A stretch of DNA of 64,000 bases from Devosia sp. 2618 (GCF_040546815.1 NZ_JBEPOO010000001.1:1674001-1738000); one strand, 5' to 3'; numbered from the stretch's first letter, positions 8,061-15,982 are shown. Program-made: numbers and translations. Notes: a model not told the origin generated them from the sequence alone.

Positions 8061-8350
8061 CAGAACACCAGCCTTTCCACCCGCACGAAGGGGCTGTCTG
8101 GCTTGTCGTCATCGGCATCGGCAAAGGCCTCGAAAACGTCGAGCGCCTTGCGCAGTTCGGCGGCATTGCTGCGCCCAAGCACGATATGGCCGAGGTCGCC
8201 CTCAAGCCGCAGTTCCAGCAGCTGCGTTCCGGCCGTCGTGCCGGTATGCCCAGCAGCCACCAGACGCGCCTCAACCGCCAGCCGGCGGCGATGCTCGGAA
8301 AGCGGCATGATGCGATTGGAATTGCGTCGAACAGCCCGCGCGCCGCTCAT
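8060..8350 (-). CDS. 96-aa conserved phage protein
   Basis: The gene overlaps its neighbours at both ends by ATGA-type junctions. The sequence starts with a basic helix (RAVRRNSNRIMPLSEHRRRLAVEARLVAAG), continues with a beta segment (LLELRLEGDLGHIVLG) and ends with an acidic helix (AADLDVFEAF-like, ADADDD). The function is unknown. Confidence 0.65.
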   Translation of the reverse strand: MSGARAVRRNSNRIMPLSEHRRRLAVEARLVAAGHTGTTAGTQLLELRLEGDLGHIVLGRSNAAELRKALDVFEAFADADDDKPDSPFVRVERLVF

Positions 8351-8640
8351 CGCGGCACCCGCTGGTTGATCGGCCCATCAAACAGGGTCACGCGCTCGCG
8401 TGCAGCGTCCAGCGACAGCCGCTTTGCCGTCGGCGTCAGCTCCACCAGCGGCGCATAGTCGGGGTCGCCATTCTCGGCGACAGGGTTGAGCGTTTCGCGC
8501 AGCAGAACTTGAATCTGCACCTGATGGCCCGTTGACTGCGCATGCGCGCGGGCAACGGCCTCGCCACCCTTGCCAAACCATTCCGCGCCGCACGTGGCGC
8601 AGGCGGTTTGCATATTGAGCCGGAAAGCATCGACTTTCAT
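8347..8640 (-). CDS. 97-aa protein with zinc-finger-like N-terminus
   Basis: An N-terminal CATCGAEWFGKGG...H-X5-H arrangement (Cys at about 14 and 17, His at about 33 and 39) resembles a C2H2 knuckle; the rest is a helical, basic tail. The start at 8640 overlaps the CII-like gene. A second unrelated small C2H2-like gene lies at 11297. The DNA- or RNA-binding role is inference. Confidence 0.65.
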   Translation of the reverse strand: MKVDAFRLNMQTACATCGAEWFGKGGEAVARAHAQSTGHQVQIQVLLRETLNPVAENGDPDYAPLVELTPTAKRLSLDAARERVTLFDGPINQRVPR

Positions 8641-9116
8641 GACGCGTCCCCATGCACAACTTCGGCGCGGGCCTGCATCTTGAGGGCGAGCAGCTTGACG
8701 ATGGCCTCCTCGACTTCCCGCTCAAAGTCCGGCAATTCGTCCTCGGTGATCACGCCATCGTCGAGCACTTCGCCGAGCCGTGAAAACACATCGGCGCATT
8801 CCTTCATGGCCTGCGCAGTCACGCGGCCAAGCTTGGTCCCGCTATTGATGACCTCGGGCAGACGCACCAGCACGAAGCCGAGCATGCGCGCAGCGGCCTT
8901 GATGATCCGGCCATTGCCGTTAAACGCATCAAGCTCGACGGCGACATCGAGCGGGATATGCCGATCATCGACAACGGGATTGGCATAATCGGAGAAAGCC
9001 GCCGCGCGAACGATGCGCCCGGACACGTTGGCGCAGTTTTCCTGTCCACCCGCTTCCACCACGGCCAGCTTGACGACGCCCTTGAGTTCCCGACGAAACA
9101 TGCTGGTCAGGGTCAT
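8637..9116 (-). CDS. CII-like phage regulatory protein
   Basis: The 159-aa protein begins MTLTSMFRRELKGVVKLAVVEAGGQENCAN, matching the helical N-terminus of the CII/CP76-type regulators (a helix pair then SGRIVRAAAFSDYANP), followed by the DDRHIPLDVAVELDAF segment seen in that family and a long acidic helix. Such proteins are encoded at the start of the early operon and may activate lysogeny genes. The family match is from memory and moderate. It is third from the repressor in the leftward operon. Confidence 0.55.
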   Translation of the reverse strand: MTLTSMFRRELKGVVKLAVVEAGGQENCANVSGRIVRAAAFSDYANPVVDDRHIPLDVAVELDAFNGNGRIIKAAARMLGFVLVRLPEVINSGTKLGRVTAQAMKECADVFSRLGEVLDDGVITEDELPDFEREVEEAIVKLLALKMQARAEVVHGDAS

Positions 9117-9412
9117 GGCGTCACCGCGTGAGTCAGATTGGCCGCTGGGTGACGCATGACCGCAGCGTGGCCCCGTGCGAGAACTGCAGCATGAAAAGAC
9201 CGATTGTGCCCCTCACCGCCGCCATGACCGCCGCCCTCGACAATCTGGCGAGCGCGCGAAAAGCCAAAGATGACCGGGACAAGGGGCATTGCCCCGGTCA
9301 GTTGGGCGCTCGCCAGGGAGTTTTCGGCGAGCTGCGCCGCGCGGAGACTGACTTGCCCACGGGAGGAGGATGCGGACAGGGCAAACGCACGGAATGAGGA
9401 TATGAGGGTCAC
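9113..9412 (-). CDS. Possible 99-aa phage protein
   Basis: The minus-strand reading overlaps both neighbours by ATGA junctions (9116 and 9412), the same style as the rest of the operon; this is the main support. The peptide is low in recognisable structure. A competing plus-strand frame (9128-9397) covers the same DNA but lacks a Shine-Dalgarno sequence. I prefer the minus-strand gene without certainty. Confidence 0.45.
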   Translation of the reverse strand: MTLISSFRAFALSASSSRGQVSLRAAQLAENSLASAQLTGAMPLVPVIFGFSRARQIVEGGGHGGGEGHNRSFHAAVLARGHAAVMRHPAANLTHAVTP

Positions 9413-9663
9413 GCCTGCACCTCCAACTGGAGGGATTCAGGCCGAGGGACGCCAGCAGGCCATTTGGTATCAGCAGGCCAAGAACTCGACAGCCACGCCA
9501 TCGCCTTCTCATATCTGCCGGTTGTGACGTCGGCGCCATCACGAAGGCGGCCTAGAACCTTGCCATCGTTAAAAACCATCGTGGAAACGCGAGACTCGCT
9601 AAGCCGCTGCGCTTCCGCAAAGGCTTTGGAGACCAGAAGGAGCTGTGCTTTGAGCGTCATCAT
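9409..9663 (-). CDS. First gene of leftward operon, Cro-position protein
   Basis: The 84-aa protein starts at an ATG at 9663 (MMTLKAQLL; one codon later is also possible) with no clear Shine-Dalgarno sequence. It contains a helix-turn-helix-like stretch (LLLVSKAFAEAQRLSESRVSTMVFNDGKVLGRLRDG), with the VSTMVF/GKVLGRL arrangement of Xre/Cro-like recognition helices, and ends with an acidic tail. It faces the repressor across a 90-bp operator region, so it occupies the position of Cro. The role is inferred from position and the HTH-like segment. Confidence 0.6.
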   Translation of the reverse strand: MMTLKAQLLLVSKAFAEAQRLSESRVSTMVFNDGKVLGRLRDGADVTTGRYEKAMAWLSSSWPADTKWPAGVPRPESLQLEVQA

Positions 9664-9675
9664 GCCAAAGCGGTA

Positions 9676-9747
9676 CGATATATTTACCGCAACCGTCAAC
9701 GGTAAACTTACAGCTACTGCAGTTGCGTCGGCGCGGTTAGATTACCG
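9676..9747. promoter_or_regulatory. Three-operator region between divergent early gene and repressor
   Basis: Three 14-bp pseudo-palindromes with CGGTA-type half sites lie at 9676-9689 (CGATATATTTACCG), 9700-9713 (CGGTAAACTTACAG) and 9734-9747 (CGGTTAGATTACCG). They occupy the gap between the leftward operon and the repressor gene. A minus-strand TTGACG at 9694-9699 places the first site within a possible promoter. The third site abuts the repressor ATG, which has no Shine-Dalgarno sequence; a leaderless repressor mRNA, as in lambda cI, is possible. Confidence 0.7.
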
Positions 9748-9750
9748 CGT

Positions 9751-10422
9751 ATGAGTGACACCCTTGCCGCGCGCGTACAGCAACGCCTGTCCGAGCTTCA
9801 CAAGTCCCCGCGAGCAGCCTCGCTTGAGACCGGGCTGAGTGACGCCTTTGTGTTGAATATCCTAAACGGCAAGTCCCGCTCACCGAGATCTGACAACCTC
9901 GCAAAGCTAGCCGTGGTGCTGAACACGACTGAGGCATGGCTTATTCACGGCGGCGACGACCCAACCTCAAACGTGCGCCATGATGTTTTCAAACCTGAAC
10001 TCATCACGGGTAACTCACTAATCACCAATGACCGCAGCTTGCCGATCTATCCGGCCGCCATGGGCGGCGACGGACACGTGGTGATCACTTTCGATCCAAT
10101 CGAATACGTGAAGCGACCGGCAATGCTTGAGCACGTGAAAGATGGATACGGCGTCTATATCGTCGGAGAATCTATGATCCCGGCTTACAAGCCAGGTGAG
10201 ACGGCCCTAGTACACCCCCGCCTTCCACCTGCACGCGACACAGACGTGGTGCTTTTCCACACCCCGCCTGATGCTGACGCAGAATGCATGATCAAGCAGC
10301 TCAATGGCTTCAACGATGAAGTATGGCACCTGGAACAATTCAGACCGGCCAAAACCTTTGACGAGTTTCGTAAGGAATGGCCGATCTGCCATCGCGTTGT
10401 CGGCAAGTACAATCGTCGCTAA
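9751..10422 (+). CDS. CI-like phage repressor (XRE + S24 peptidase)
   Basis: The 223-aa protein has an N-terminal helix-turn-helix (about residues 5-55; SLETGLSDAFVLNILNGKSRSPR) and a C-terminal LexA/CI-type S24 domain with GESMIPAYKPGE containing the catalytic serine S141 and MIKQL containing the lysine K182. The linker has AAMGG rather than an Ala-Gly dipeptide, so a self-cleavage site is not obvious. It would hold both early operons off by binding the 14-bp sites on each side. Convergent with the small gene at 10419, whose stop overlaps this one. Confidence 0.93.
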   Translation: MSDTLAARVQQRLSELHKSPRAASLETGLSDAFVLNILNGKSRSPRSDNLAKLAVVLNTTEAWLIHGGDDPTSNVRHDVFKPELITGNSLITNDRSLPIYPAAMGGDGHVVITFDPIEYVKRPAMLEHVKDGYGVYIVGESMIPAYKPGETALVHPRLPPARDTDVVLFHTPPDADAECMIKQLNGFNDEVWHLEQFRPAKTFDEFRKEWPICHRVVGKYNRR

Positions 10423-10670
10423 GCCGGGATAAGCATCGCCTCGATCACGTCATCTGGCACTTCCCCAAATCGAGCAAGAAATTTCGGGTCATCGAACTCA
10501 TCGAAGTCGTTCGCCACTCGCATGAACGCCACGGCGCCGGCCCTCCTCCGTGCCAAGACTTCCGCCCTGCGTACCGCAGCCGCTTCACTGGCAACAACCT
10601 GCGGCACCTCCTCGATCAGCACCCCCTTGTTGCCTTTCTTGTACGACTGCACGGCGAAGTAGCTAGACAT
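10419..10670 (-). CDS. 83-aa protein convergent with the repressor
   Basis: The start at 10670 (MSSYFAVQSYKKG) is supported by GGAGAG upstream. The sequence has an N-terminal beta hairpin (FAVQSYKKGNKGVLIEEVPQ), then a helix (ASEAAAVRRAEVLARRRAGAVAFMRVAND) and an acidic end. Its stop overlaps that of the repressor. The pattern resembles small adaptor-type proteins in rhizobial prophages. No function assigned. Confidence 0.65.
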   Translation of the reverse strand: MSSYFAVQSYKKGNKGVLIEEVPQVVASEAAAVRRAEVLARRRAGAVAFMRVANDFDEFDDPKFLARFGEVPDDVIEAMLIPA

Positions 10671-10796
10671 GCGGACTGCTCTCCTTCTCACAACCTGCGC
10701 CAATGTGACTCACCAAAAGAGAACATTACAAGAACAAACTGATTCGCATTTGACGGACTGTGGATAACAGCCCTAGCCGGCACCACAGGCCGCGTG

Positions 10797-10846
10797 CGGT
10801 ATATTTATCGTATGACATTGACGCGGTATATTTATCGCATTACGTT
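10797..10846 (+). promoter_or_regulatory. Early rightward promoter with two repressor operators
   Basis: Two identical 14-mers CGGTATATTTATCG lie at 10797-10810 and 10824-10837, 27 bp apart. The second fills most of the 17-bp spacer of a possible sigma70 promoter (TTGACG at 10818-10823, TACGTT at 10841-10846). The first gene starts 29 bp further at 10875. This is the layout of a repressed phage early promoter such as lambda PL. The sites match the three beside the repressor. Confidence 0.72.
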
Positions 10847-10874
10847 TTCTCCAGTTTCATCGCTGGAGAGCACC

Positions 10875-11297
10875 ATGTTTGTTTCCGCATCCCCCATCGA
10901 GCCAATCCGCAAACTCGCCGACAGCGCCCCCGCGCTCGACCGCATGGCGGACCTGTTTATCCGCAACAAGCGCAACGGCTACGACACCGACCTTGCCGAC
11001 CTTCGCGCCGAGGACTTCAGCGAACACGAGATCCTCACCCTGCCCGCCAAGGCCCGCAAACTCGCCGATAAGGCATTGGCTGACCGCGACACGCGCGACG
11101 ATGCAGTCACCTATGACCGCCCCCGCCGCATCGAAAAGCTGTCCACGCTCTTGCTTGGCCTGTTCGACAAGGACGGTGACGCTTGGGCACTGGCCCGCCG
11201 CTCTGGCTTCTCCACCCGCGAACTGACCGACCTTTGGCCCGATGCCCGTCACCGGATCGGCGAAATCATCGAAACCATCGGGCGGGAGGCGCACTGA
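10875..11297 (+). CDS. 140-aa phage protein, first gene of rightward operon
   Basis: The start at 10875 follows GGAGAG. It is mostly helical, with LADSAPALDRMADLFI, a central LPAKARKLADKALADRDTR helix and a possible HTH near the end (LARRSGFSTRELTDLWP). I do not recognise a family. It is the first gene downstream of the operator-containing promoter and its stop overlaps the next start (TGATG). Confidence 0.7.
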   Translation: MFVSASPIEPIRKLADSAPALDRMADLFIRNKRNGYDTDLADLRAEDFSEHEILTLPAKARKLADKALADRDTRDDAVTYDRPRRIEKLSTLLLGLFDKDGDAWALARRSGFSTRELTDLWPDARHRIGEIIETIGREAH

Positions 11298-11485
11298 TGG
11301 GCACCCGCACTGACAAACGCAGCCGTTCCGGCGCCCACGTTCCCTGCCCCACCTGTGGCAAGCGCGTCCGCACCGCCAAGGGCCTGATCATGCACATCGG
11401 TGAAGTCCACCCCGACGACGACCAGGCCCGCGCCGCCGTCGAGGGATCGCCCCTTCCAGACGCCAATGAAGCGGTGCAGCCATGA
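11297..11485 (+). CDS. 62-aa C2H2 zinc-finger protein
   Basis: The start ATG overlaps the previous stop. A single C2H2 finger is visible: CPTCGKRVRTAKGLIMHIGEVH (Cys about 17 and 20, His about 33 and 38). The rest is a short acidic tail. Short zinc-finger proteins of this type are common in alphaproteobacterial prophages; the target is unknown. Confidence 0.75.
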   Translation: MGTRTDKRSRSGAHVPCPTCGKRVRTAKGLIMHIGEVHPDDDQARAAVEGSPLPDANEAVQP

Positions 11486-11748
11486 GCCCGGAACAAGTAG
11501 AATTGGCTCGCCATGCGCTGGGGCTGCCCAATCGAAGCAACAAGAGTTACCGCAACCGGTTTGTCACCGCAGAGGATGACCCGAACTGGTGCGAAATGGT
11601 TCGCAATGGAGAGGCGAGGATGCGCTCTGCCAAAACCCTACCCTTCGACGGTGATGCCTTGTTCTGGCTGACCATCAAGGGCGCAACAGCAGCACTCAAG
11701 GGCAGGGAGACACTGTGCCCTGAAGACTTCCCGGTGGTGGTAGCATGA
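11482..11748 (+). CDS. 88-aa conserved phage protein
   Basis: The ATG overlaps the previous stop (ATGA). The sequence opens with SPEQVELARHALGLPNRSNKSYRNRFV, followed by the dense WCEMVRNGEARM helix and FWLTIKGATAALKG. It is a family seen often in rhizobial prophages beside integrases; no activity known. Confidence 0.7.
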   Translation: MSPEQVELARHALGLPNRSNKSYRNRFVTAEDDPNWCEMVRNGEARMRSAKTLPFDGDALFWLTIKGATAALKGRETLCPEDFPVVVA

Positions 11749-11858
11749 AGCCCTCTCAAGTCACTGTCTGGCTACGGAATGGCGACAACGCCTTTATCGC
11801 CCTGCAGTTCGTCATCATGCCGCCCTTACTGGCGCTTATCGTGATCGGGTTCTTCTGA
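11745..11858 (+). CDS. 37-aa small membrane protein
   Basis: This short gene fills the gap between two overlapping genes: its ATG at 11745 overlaps the previous stop (ATGA) and its TGA overlaps the next ATG (TGATG). The C-terminal half is a hydrophobic helix (FIALQFVIMPPLLALIVIGF). The junctions support it as real. Confidence 0.6.
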   Translation: MKPSQVTVWLRNGDNAFIALQFVIMPPLLALIVIGFF

Positions 11859-12196
11859 TGGCCCGCAAACCCGCAGACAAACCCGCAGACAAACCGGCTA
11901 TTACCGCGTGGTTTCCCGAAACCGATCAGTTTCGCTTGGCCGTATTGGGCAAGCTTGCCGAGGAAGCCAGCGAACTATCCGCCCGCGCCTGCCGCTGCAT
12001 CATCCAGGGCCTCGACGAACGCGACCCGGAAACCCAGCGCCTCAACCGCGAAGAACTGGCCCGCGAGGTCGCAGACGTTACCGCCTGCCTCGAAATCCTC
12101 CGCGAAGTCCTGAGCATCGTCCCCAGCGACACCCGCATCGCCAGCAAAGCCAACGGCTTCCGCAACTGGCACCACCTCATCGCAGGAGCGGACTGA
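11858..12196 (+). CDS. MazG-like pyrophosphohydrolase family protein
   Basis: The 112-aa protein has the MazG/all-alpha NTP pyrophosphohydrolase metal-binding pattern: KLAEEASEL (EExxE-type), then after a helix of about 30 residues REVADV (ExxD-type). These enzymes hydrolyse nucleoside triphosphates to monophosphates and can remove non-canonical nucleotides or affect (p)ppGpp. The N-terminus repeats KPAD three times. It starts at the TGATG overlap at 11858 and is translationally coupled to the next gene. Confidence 0.75.
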   Translation: MARKPADKPADKPAITAWFPETDQFRLAVLGKLAEEASELSARACRCIIQGLDERDPETQRLNREELAREVADVTACLEILREVLSIVPSDTRIASKANGFRNWHHLIAGAD

Positions 12197-12462
12197 TGGT
12201 CCAGATCACCTTGAAGGGAAACGTGCCCCTCGACCCTCGGCAAAGAGTATTGGCCATCGAGGCTGCCGTTGAAGCACTCTGCCGCAGTGCCGGCGAGGAC
12301 CCCGCAGACGCAGTAATGACCCTATTAACGGCAGCCGCGCATATCTGCCTCAAACAGACCGGCAAAGGACTGGACGAAATCACACCTACAATGGCGGAGT
12401 GCTTGGGCGCCGCGCTGATGGCGGCCGATGGATTTTTCACGTTGAGGGATGCAAATGCCTGA
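12196..12462 (+). CDS. 88-aa phage protein, helical
   Basis: The start at 12196 overlaps the previous stop (TGATG). It begins MVQITLKGNVPLDPRQRVLAIEAAVEALCRSAG, with two further helices. The function is unknown. It overlaps the next gene by 8 bp. Confidence 0.65.
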   Translation: MVQITLKGNVPLDPRQRVLAIEAAVEALCRSAGEDPADAVMTLLTAAAHICLKQTGKGLDEITPTMAECLGAALMAADGFFTLRDANA

Positions 12463-12799
12463 CCGTATCCAGCTATCCCGCCAGAAGGGCTGGCGCATGC
12501 CACTCAACACCATCAGCGTGGCTCGACCCGGCAAATTCGGCAATCCGTTCACAGTTGCCAGCCTCCGAGAAACTGGCATCCGGTTGACCGAAGAACAGAT
12601 GCGCTCCCGCGTCGTCGATAGCTTCCGCCGCTGGCTGGAAGGGAGTTCGCGCGACTGGATGGGGCCAGAGAGTGACGCTGCCCGCGCAGCCATGCTCGCC
12701 GCCCTCTCCGAGCTGCGCGGCAAGAACCTCGCCTGTTGGTGCAAACTGCACGGCCAGCCTTGCCATGCCGATGTTTTGTTGGAGAAGGCAAATGCATGA
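12455..12799 (+). CDS. DUF4326 family protein
   Basis: The 114-aa protein has the family hallmarks: QLSRQKGWRMP near the N-terminus, the VARPGKFGNPF motif, and the C-terminal CWCKLHGQPCHADVL cysteine/histidine cluster. DUF4326 proteins are common in phages; their role is unknown, with a small possible metal centre. The start at 12455 is supported by GGGATG spaced just before it. It overlaps both neighbours. Confidence 0.85.
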   Translation: MPDRIQLSRQKGWRMPLNTISVARPGKFGNPFTVASLRETGIRLTEEQMRSRVVDSFRRWLEGSSRDWMGPESDAARAAMLAALSELRGKNLACWCKLHGQPCHADVLLEKANA

Positions 12800-13013
12800 C
12801 GCAAAAGACCAGGTGATCACCCGCGCCCGCACCCTGCTCGATGCCGTCACCTATGACAGCGACGGAATCATGATCGGCCACCAGCGCCAGGGCGGTAATG
12901 GCGGCCTCCTGTCCCGCGACAGCCTCAAAGCCGCCGACCAACTGCGCAAGGCCCTCGATGCGCTCGATAGCACACCAATCACCAAGGAGGTGGACGGCAA
13001 CAAGCCGTCCTGA
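12792..13013 (+). CDS. 73-aa phage protein
   Basis: The start ATG at 12792 overlaps the previous gene by 8 bp and has GGAGAAGG upstream. It is a short helical protein with an ITRARTLLDAV helix and a second amphipathic helix (KAADQLRKALDALDS). Function unknown. Confidence 0.6.
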   Translation: MHDAKDQVITRARTLLDAVTYDSDGIMIGHQRQGGNGGLLSRDSLKAADQLRKALDALDSTPITKEVDGNKPS

Positions 13014-13017
13014 CGAC

Positions 13018-13293
13018 ATGGGGATACGCTCATCAGCCCTTGCCGAACTGTCGGCCCCATCCCTGCCCCGCATCGGCTACACCCGCTCTGAGGCCGCCGA
13101 GATCGTCGGCGTGGGCACAGACCTGTTTGACCGCGCCGTCGCCGCCGGCGCCATGCCGCCGCCGCGCCAGCTGGGCAAGCGCCTGCTTTGGGACATTGAC
13201 GAATTGGTCCGGGCGTTCCGCGACCTGCCGCACAAAGGCGCTTCCAATGCTGATGACGGCGAGTCATCCTCCGTCGACAAAGACATGGTCTGA
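13018..13293 (+). CDS. Excisionase-type HTH protein
   Basis: The 91-aa product contains a MerR/AlpA-type winged helix: IGYTRSEAAEIVGVGTDLFDRAV, then the wing MPPPRQLGKRLLWDIDELVRAF. Genes of this type immediately upstream of tyrosine integrases act as excisionases or recombination directionality factors. The stop overlaps the integrase start. A ribosome-binding site (AAGGAGG) is within the previous gene at about 12985. Confidence 0.78.
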   Translation: MGIRSSALAELSAPSLPRIGYTRSEAAEIVGVGTDLFDRAVAAGAMPPPRQLGKRLLWDIDELVRAFRDLPHKGASNADDGESSSVDKDMV

Positions 13294-14429
13294 TGGAAGC
13301 TCAATTGGAAGAAGACAAGCGCGCCAAGGGGCTGATCAAGGATACTGATCGCCATGGCAATGACCGCTGGTATTTCCGGCGCAAAGGCATGCCGAAAGTG
13401 CGCTTGCGTGAAGCCTATGGCTCAGATGGCTTCTGGGAAGAATACTCGGCCGCCGTGCTCGGCGTCCCATATATCAAAGGCGGCGCCAAGCCGAAGCCGA
13501 TCAGGATTGGCGCCAAGGCTACGCCCGGAACCTTCCGCCATCTCGTTGAGCAATATATGGCGCGCGCGGTTATCAACCAGGCGCCGCACACCAGATCGCG
13601 CAAGCGCCTCGTGCTTGATGAAATCTGCCTAGAAACCTGCCTCAGCAAATCCGGTGAAACCACCACTGGCGAGTTCGCCTATCGCAAGATGGAACCGCGC
13701 CATATCGCCATCATCCGCGACCAGAAGCCCGGACGCCCAGCAGCTGCGAACAATCGGCTAAAGATCGTCTCCGCGATGTTTGAATGGGCCATCGTGCCAG
13801 AGGTGGCCTTGGCCACGTTCAATCCCGCGCGAGGCGTCAGGAAGCTGGAAGAAAGCAGAGACGGTCATCACACCCTCACCGAGCAGGAACTGGCCGCCTA
13901 CGAATCCCACCATCCCCTTGGCACCAAAGCACGGCTGGCCTTTGCGATCTTCCGTTACACTGGCCTGCGGGTCTGCGACGCTGCCGTGTTCGGCCGCCAG
14001 CACCTCTACCTCAACAGGCTCAATGACGGGACGGAAGAAGTTCGCTTCCGCATCACGCCTAAGAAAACCAGCAAGTCCACTGCCGTCGTGGTCGACATGC
14101 AGGTTCTGCCCCCGCTGGCCGACGCCATTGCGGCACTACCATTGAACGATCTGACGTTCCTCACGACAGAATGGGGCAAGCCATTCAGCGAAAAGGGCCT
14201 CGGCAACAAGATGCGGGATTGGTTCGATGAGGCCAAACTATTCCATTGCTCATCGCATGGCATCCGCAAGGCAGACGCAACGATCGCAGCAGAAAACGGC
14301 GCAACCGGACATCAGCTCATGGGAATGATGGGCTGGACGACGCTGAAACAGGCCGAAATTTATACCCGAAAAGCCGAGCGAAAGAAGCTCGCGACCTCTG
14401 GCGCACCCCACCTGCTCAAGCGCGGCTGA
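13293..14429 (+). CDS. int: Tyrosine integrase
   Basis: The 378-aa recombinase has an Arm-binding N-terminus, a core-binding region (about residues 80-170, FRHLVEQYMARAV) and a C-terminal catalytic domain. Visible active-site residues are R226 (TGLRVCD), H322 and R325 (SHGIRK), W348 in the position often held by His (GWTT) and the nucleophile Y357 (EIYTRK). It would insert the phage at the adjacent tRNA-Cys gene and, with the excisionase, excise it. The gene is intact and at the prophage end, 104 bp from the tRNA 3' end. Confidence 0.95.
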   Translation: MEAQLEEDKRAKGLIKDTDRHGNDRWYFRRKGMPKVRLREAYGSDGFWEEYSAAVLGVPYIKGGAKPKPIRIGAKATPGTFRHLVEQYMARAVINQAPHTRSRKRLVLDEICLETCLSKSGETTTGEFAYRKMEPRHIAIIRDQKPGRPAAANNRLKIVSAMFEWAIVPEVALATFNPARGVRKLEESRDGHHTLTEQELAAYESHHPLGTKARLAFAIFRYTGLRVCDAAVFGRQHLYLNRLNDGTEEVRFRITPKKTSKSTAVVVDMQVLPPLADAIAALPLNDLTFLTTEWGKPFSEKGLGNKMRDWFDEAKLFHCSSHGIRKADATIAAENGATGHQLMGMMGWTTLKQAEIYTRKAERKKLATSGAPHLLKRG

Positions 14430-14532
14430 GAGTACGATTCGGGAACAAAAGTGTCCCACCTTTTAAAGGGTGGTGAGAAGTGGGACGAAAAGCCCCAAAT
14501 TCTCTTTTAATATCAATGTCGGGAAAAAATGC

Positions 14533-14606
14533 TGGAGGCCTCGTCCGGAATTGAACCGGAGTACGCGGATTTGCAATCCGCTGCGTCACCACTCCGCCAC
14601 GAGGCC
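14533..14606 (-). tRNA. tRNA-Cys (GCA), prophage attachment site
   Basis: The minus strand folds as a cloverleaf with acceptor GGCCTCG/CGAGGCC, encoded CCA, T-arm GGTTCAATTCC and a GCA anticodon flanked by T and A (TTGCAAA). The 3' end faces the integrase, so the 3' half is the likely core of the attachment site and is restored by the phage copy. Confidence 0.93.
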
Positions 14607-14770
14607 TCTGGCGCGGGGTTCTAAGCCAGCGCACTTTCTTATGCAAGGGATCGGGTTGCCAAAGCGTTATTTTCCCGCAGCTATTGCAAATGGGCGTTTT
14701 GACGGGTTTCGAGCTTCACCAAGCCGTTGGGCTTGCATAGGCTGGCCGCGCAATACTTGAGGGGGCGTGG

Positions 14771-15982
14771 GTGAGCGAACAAACTTTGTCCGGCGGGGGC
14801 CGGCGCGACTATTTGCAGCCGGTGATGGCAGGGGCGCTGGCGGCCATTGTTGGTTATGCGAGTACGTTCACGCTGGTGCTGGCGGCGCTGACGGCGGCGG
14901 GGGCTTCGCCGCAACAGGCCGGCTCGGGGCTGATGTCGGTGTGTATCGCCATCGGCATTCTCAATATTGTGGTGAGCTGGCGGGTGCGGCTGCCGGTGAG
15001 TTTTGCCTGGTCGACACCGGGTGTGGCGTTCTTGCTAACGGTCGGGGAGCCGGTGGGCGGCTTTCCGGCGGTGGCGGGCGCGTTCCTCGTAGCGGCGGGG
15101 CTGATCCTTCTTACCGGGCTCATCAAGCCGCTGGCCAAACTGATTGGGGCCATCCCTGCCCCGATTGCCAATGCCATGCTGGCGGGCATGCTGCTGACGC
15201 TGTGCCTCGCGCCGATTACGGCAGTTGGGGAAATGCCAGCGCTGGCGCTGCCGATCGTTTTGGCCTGGGCCATCGGGATGCGGTTTGCGCGACGCTATGC
15301 GGTCCCGATTGCCGTGGTGGTGACCGGGATTTTGCTGGCGACGACGACTCACCTGCCGCCCGGTGCGCTGGACGGAACGTGGCCAAGCTTTGTGCCGGTG
15401 ATGCCGGTGTTTACGCTGGACGCGATCATCCGCATCGGGCTGCCACTCTATATAGTGACCATGGCATCGCAGAATCTGCCGGGGCTGGCGGTGATGAAGG
15501 CCAACGGATTTGTGCTGGCCCCTGCTCCGCTATTTATCGTGACCGGCATCGCCAGCGGCGCGACGGCGCTGTTTGGCGGGCATACCAGCAATCTGGCGGC
15601 GATCACGGCGGCGATTTGCGCCGGGCCTGAGGCGCATCCGGACAAGAGCAAGCGTTGGCCTGCGCCAATTTCAGCGGGCGTGGTTTACCTTCTGCTGGCG
15701 CCAGCAGCGAGCCTGGCGGCAGCTTTCATCGCTGCATCGCCACCACTGCTGATTCAGGCGGTGGCGGGGCTGGCGCTGTTGTCGAGTCTGGCAGCGGCTT
15801 TGTCGGGCGCGCTGGCGGCTGAGGAGACGCGGTTGCCCGCCGTGCTGACCTTTGTAACGACGGCCTCGGGCATTACCATTATTGGCGTGGGCGCACCGTT
15901 CTGGGGGCTGGTGGCGGGAATCGGCATGATGGTGCTGCTGAGCGCCGGGCTGAAACCCGTTCGCGACATTACCGGGAAATGA
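14771..15982 (+). CDS. benE: BenE family benzoate/H+ symporter
   Basis: The 403-aa protein has about 11-12 hydrophobic segments and BenE-family landmarks: YASTFTLVLAAL near the N-terminus, FAWSTPGVAFL, and the TSNLAAITAAICAGPEAHPD segment. The family imports benzoate with protons. The GTG at 14771 is the start; the ATG overlap with mobA is 4 bp. No aromatic degradation genes are nearby, so the substrate is not supported by context. It is the first host gene after the prophage. Confidence 0.85.
   Translation: MSEQTLSGGGRRDYLQPVMAGALAAIVGYASTFTLVLAALTAAGASPQQAGSGLMSVCIAIGILNIVVSWRVRLPVSFAWSTPGVAFLLTVGEPVGGFPAVAGAFLVAAGLILLTGLIKPLAKLIGAIPAPIANAMLAGMLLTLCLAPITAVGEMPALALPIVLAWAIGMRFARRYAVPIAVVVTGILLATTTHLPPGALDGTWPSFVPVMPVFTLDAIIRIGLPLYIVTMASQNLPGLAVMKANGFVLAPAPLFIVTGIASGATALFGGHTSNLAAITAAICAGPEAHPDKSKRWPAPISAGVVYLLLAPAASLAAAFIAASPPLLIQAVAGLALLSSLAAALSGALAAEETRLPAVLTFVTTASGITIIGVGAPFWGLVAGIGMMVLLSAGLKPVRDITGK

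Larger units (their letters stand above)
1..14606. mobile_element. Prophage 1 (right part), integrated at tRNA-Cys
   Basis: Contiguous phage genes run from the left window edge to an integrase that ends about 100 bp from the 3' end of a tRNA-Cys gene, the usual attachment target of tyrosine integrases. The region has divergent early operons around a CI-like repressor, an excisionase-integrase pair, a P27-type small terminase at the left edge, and many ATGA overlaps between consecutive genes. The other attachment site and the structural genes must lie left of the window. The exact att core cannot be fixed from one end. No obvious inactivating lesion was seen in the genes inside the window. Confidence 0.9.

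Noticed and set aside
9128..9397. Plus-strand open frame of 89 codons
   Set aside because: It covers the same DNA as the minus-strand gene that has ATGA overlaps at both ends and lacks a clear Shine-Dalgarno sequence. The minus-strand gene was kept with low confidence.
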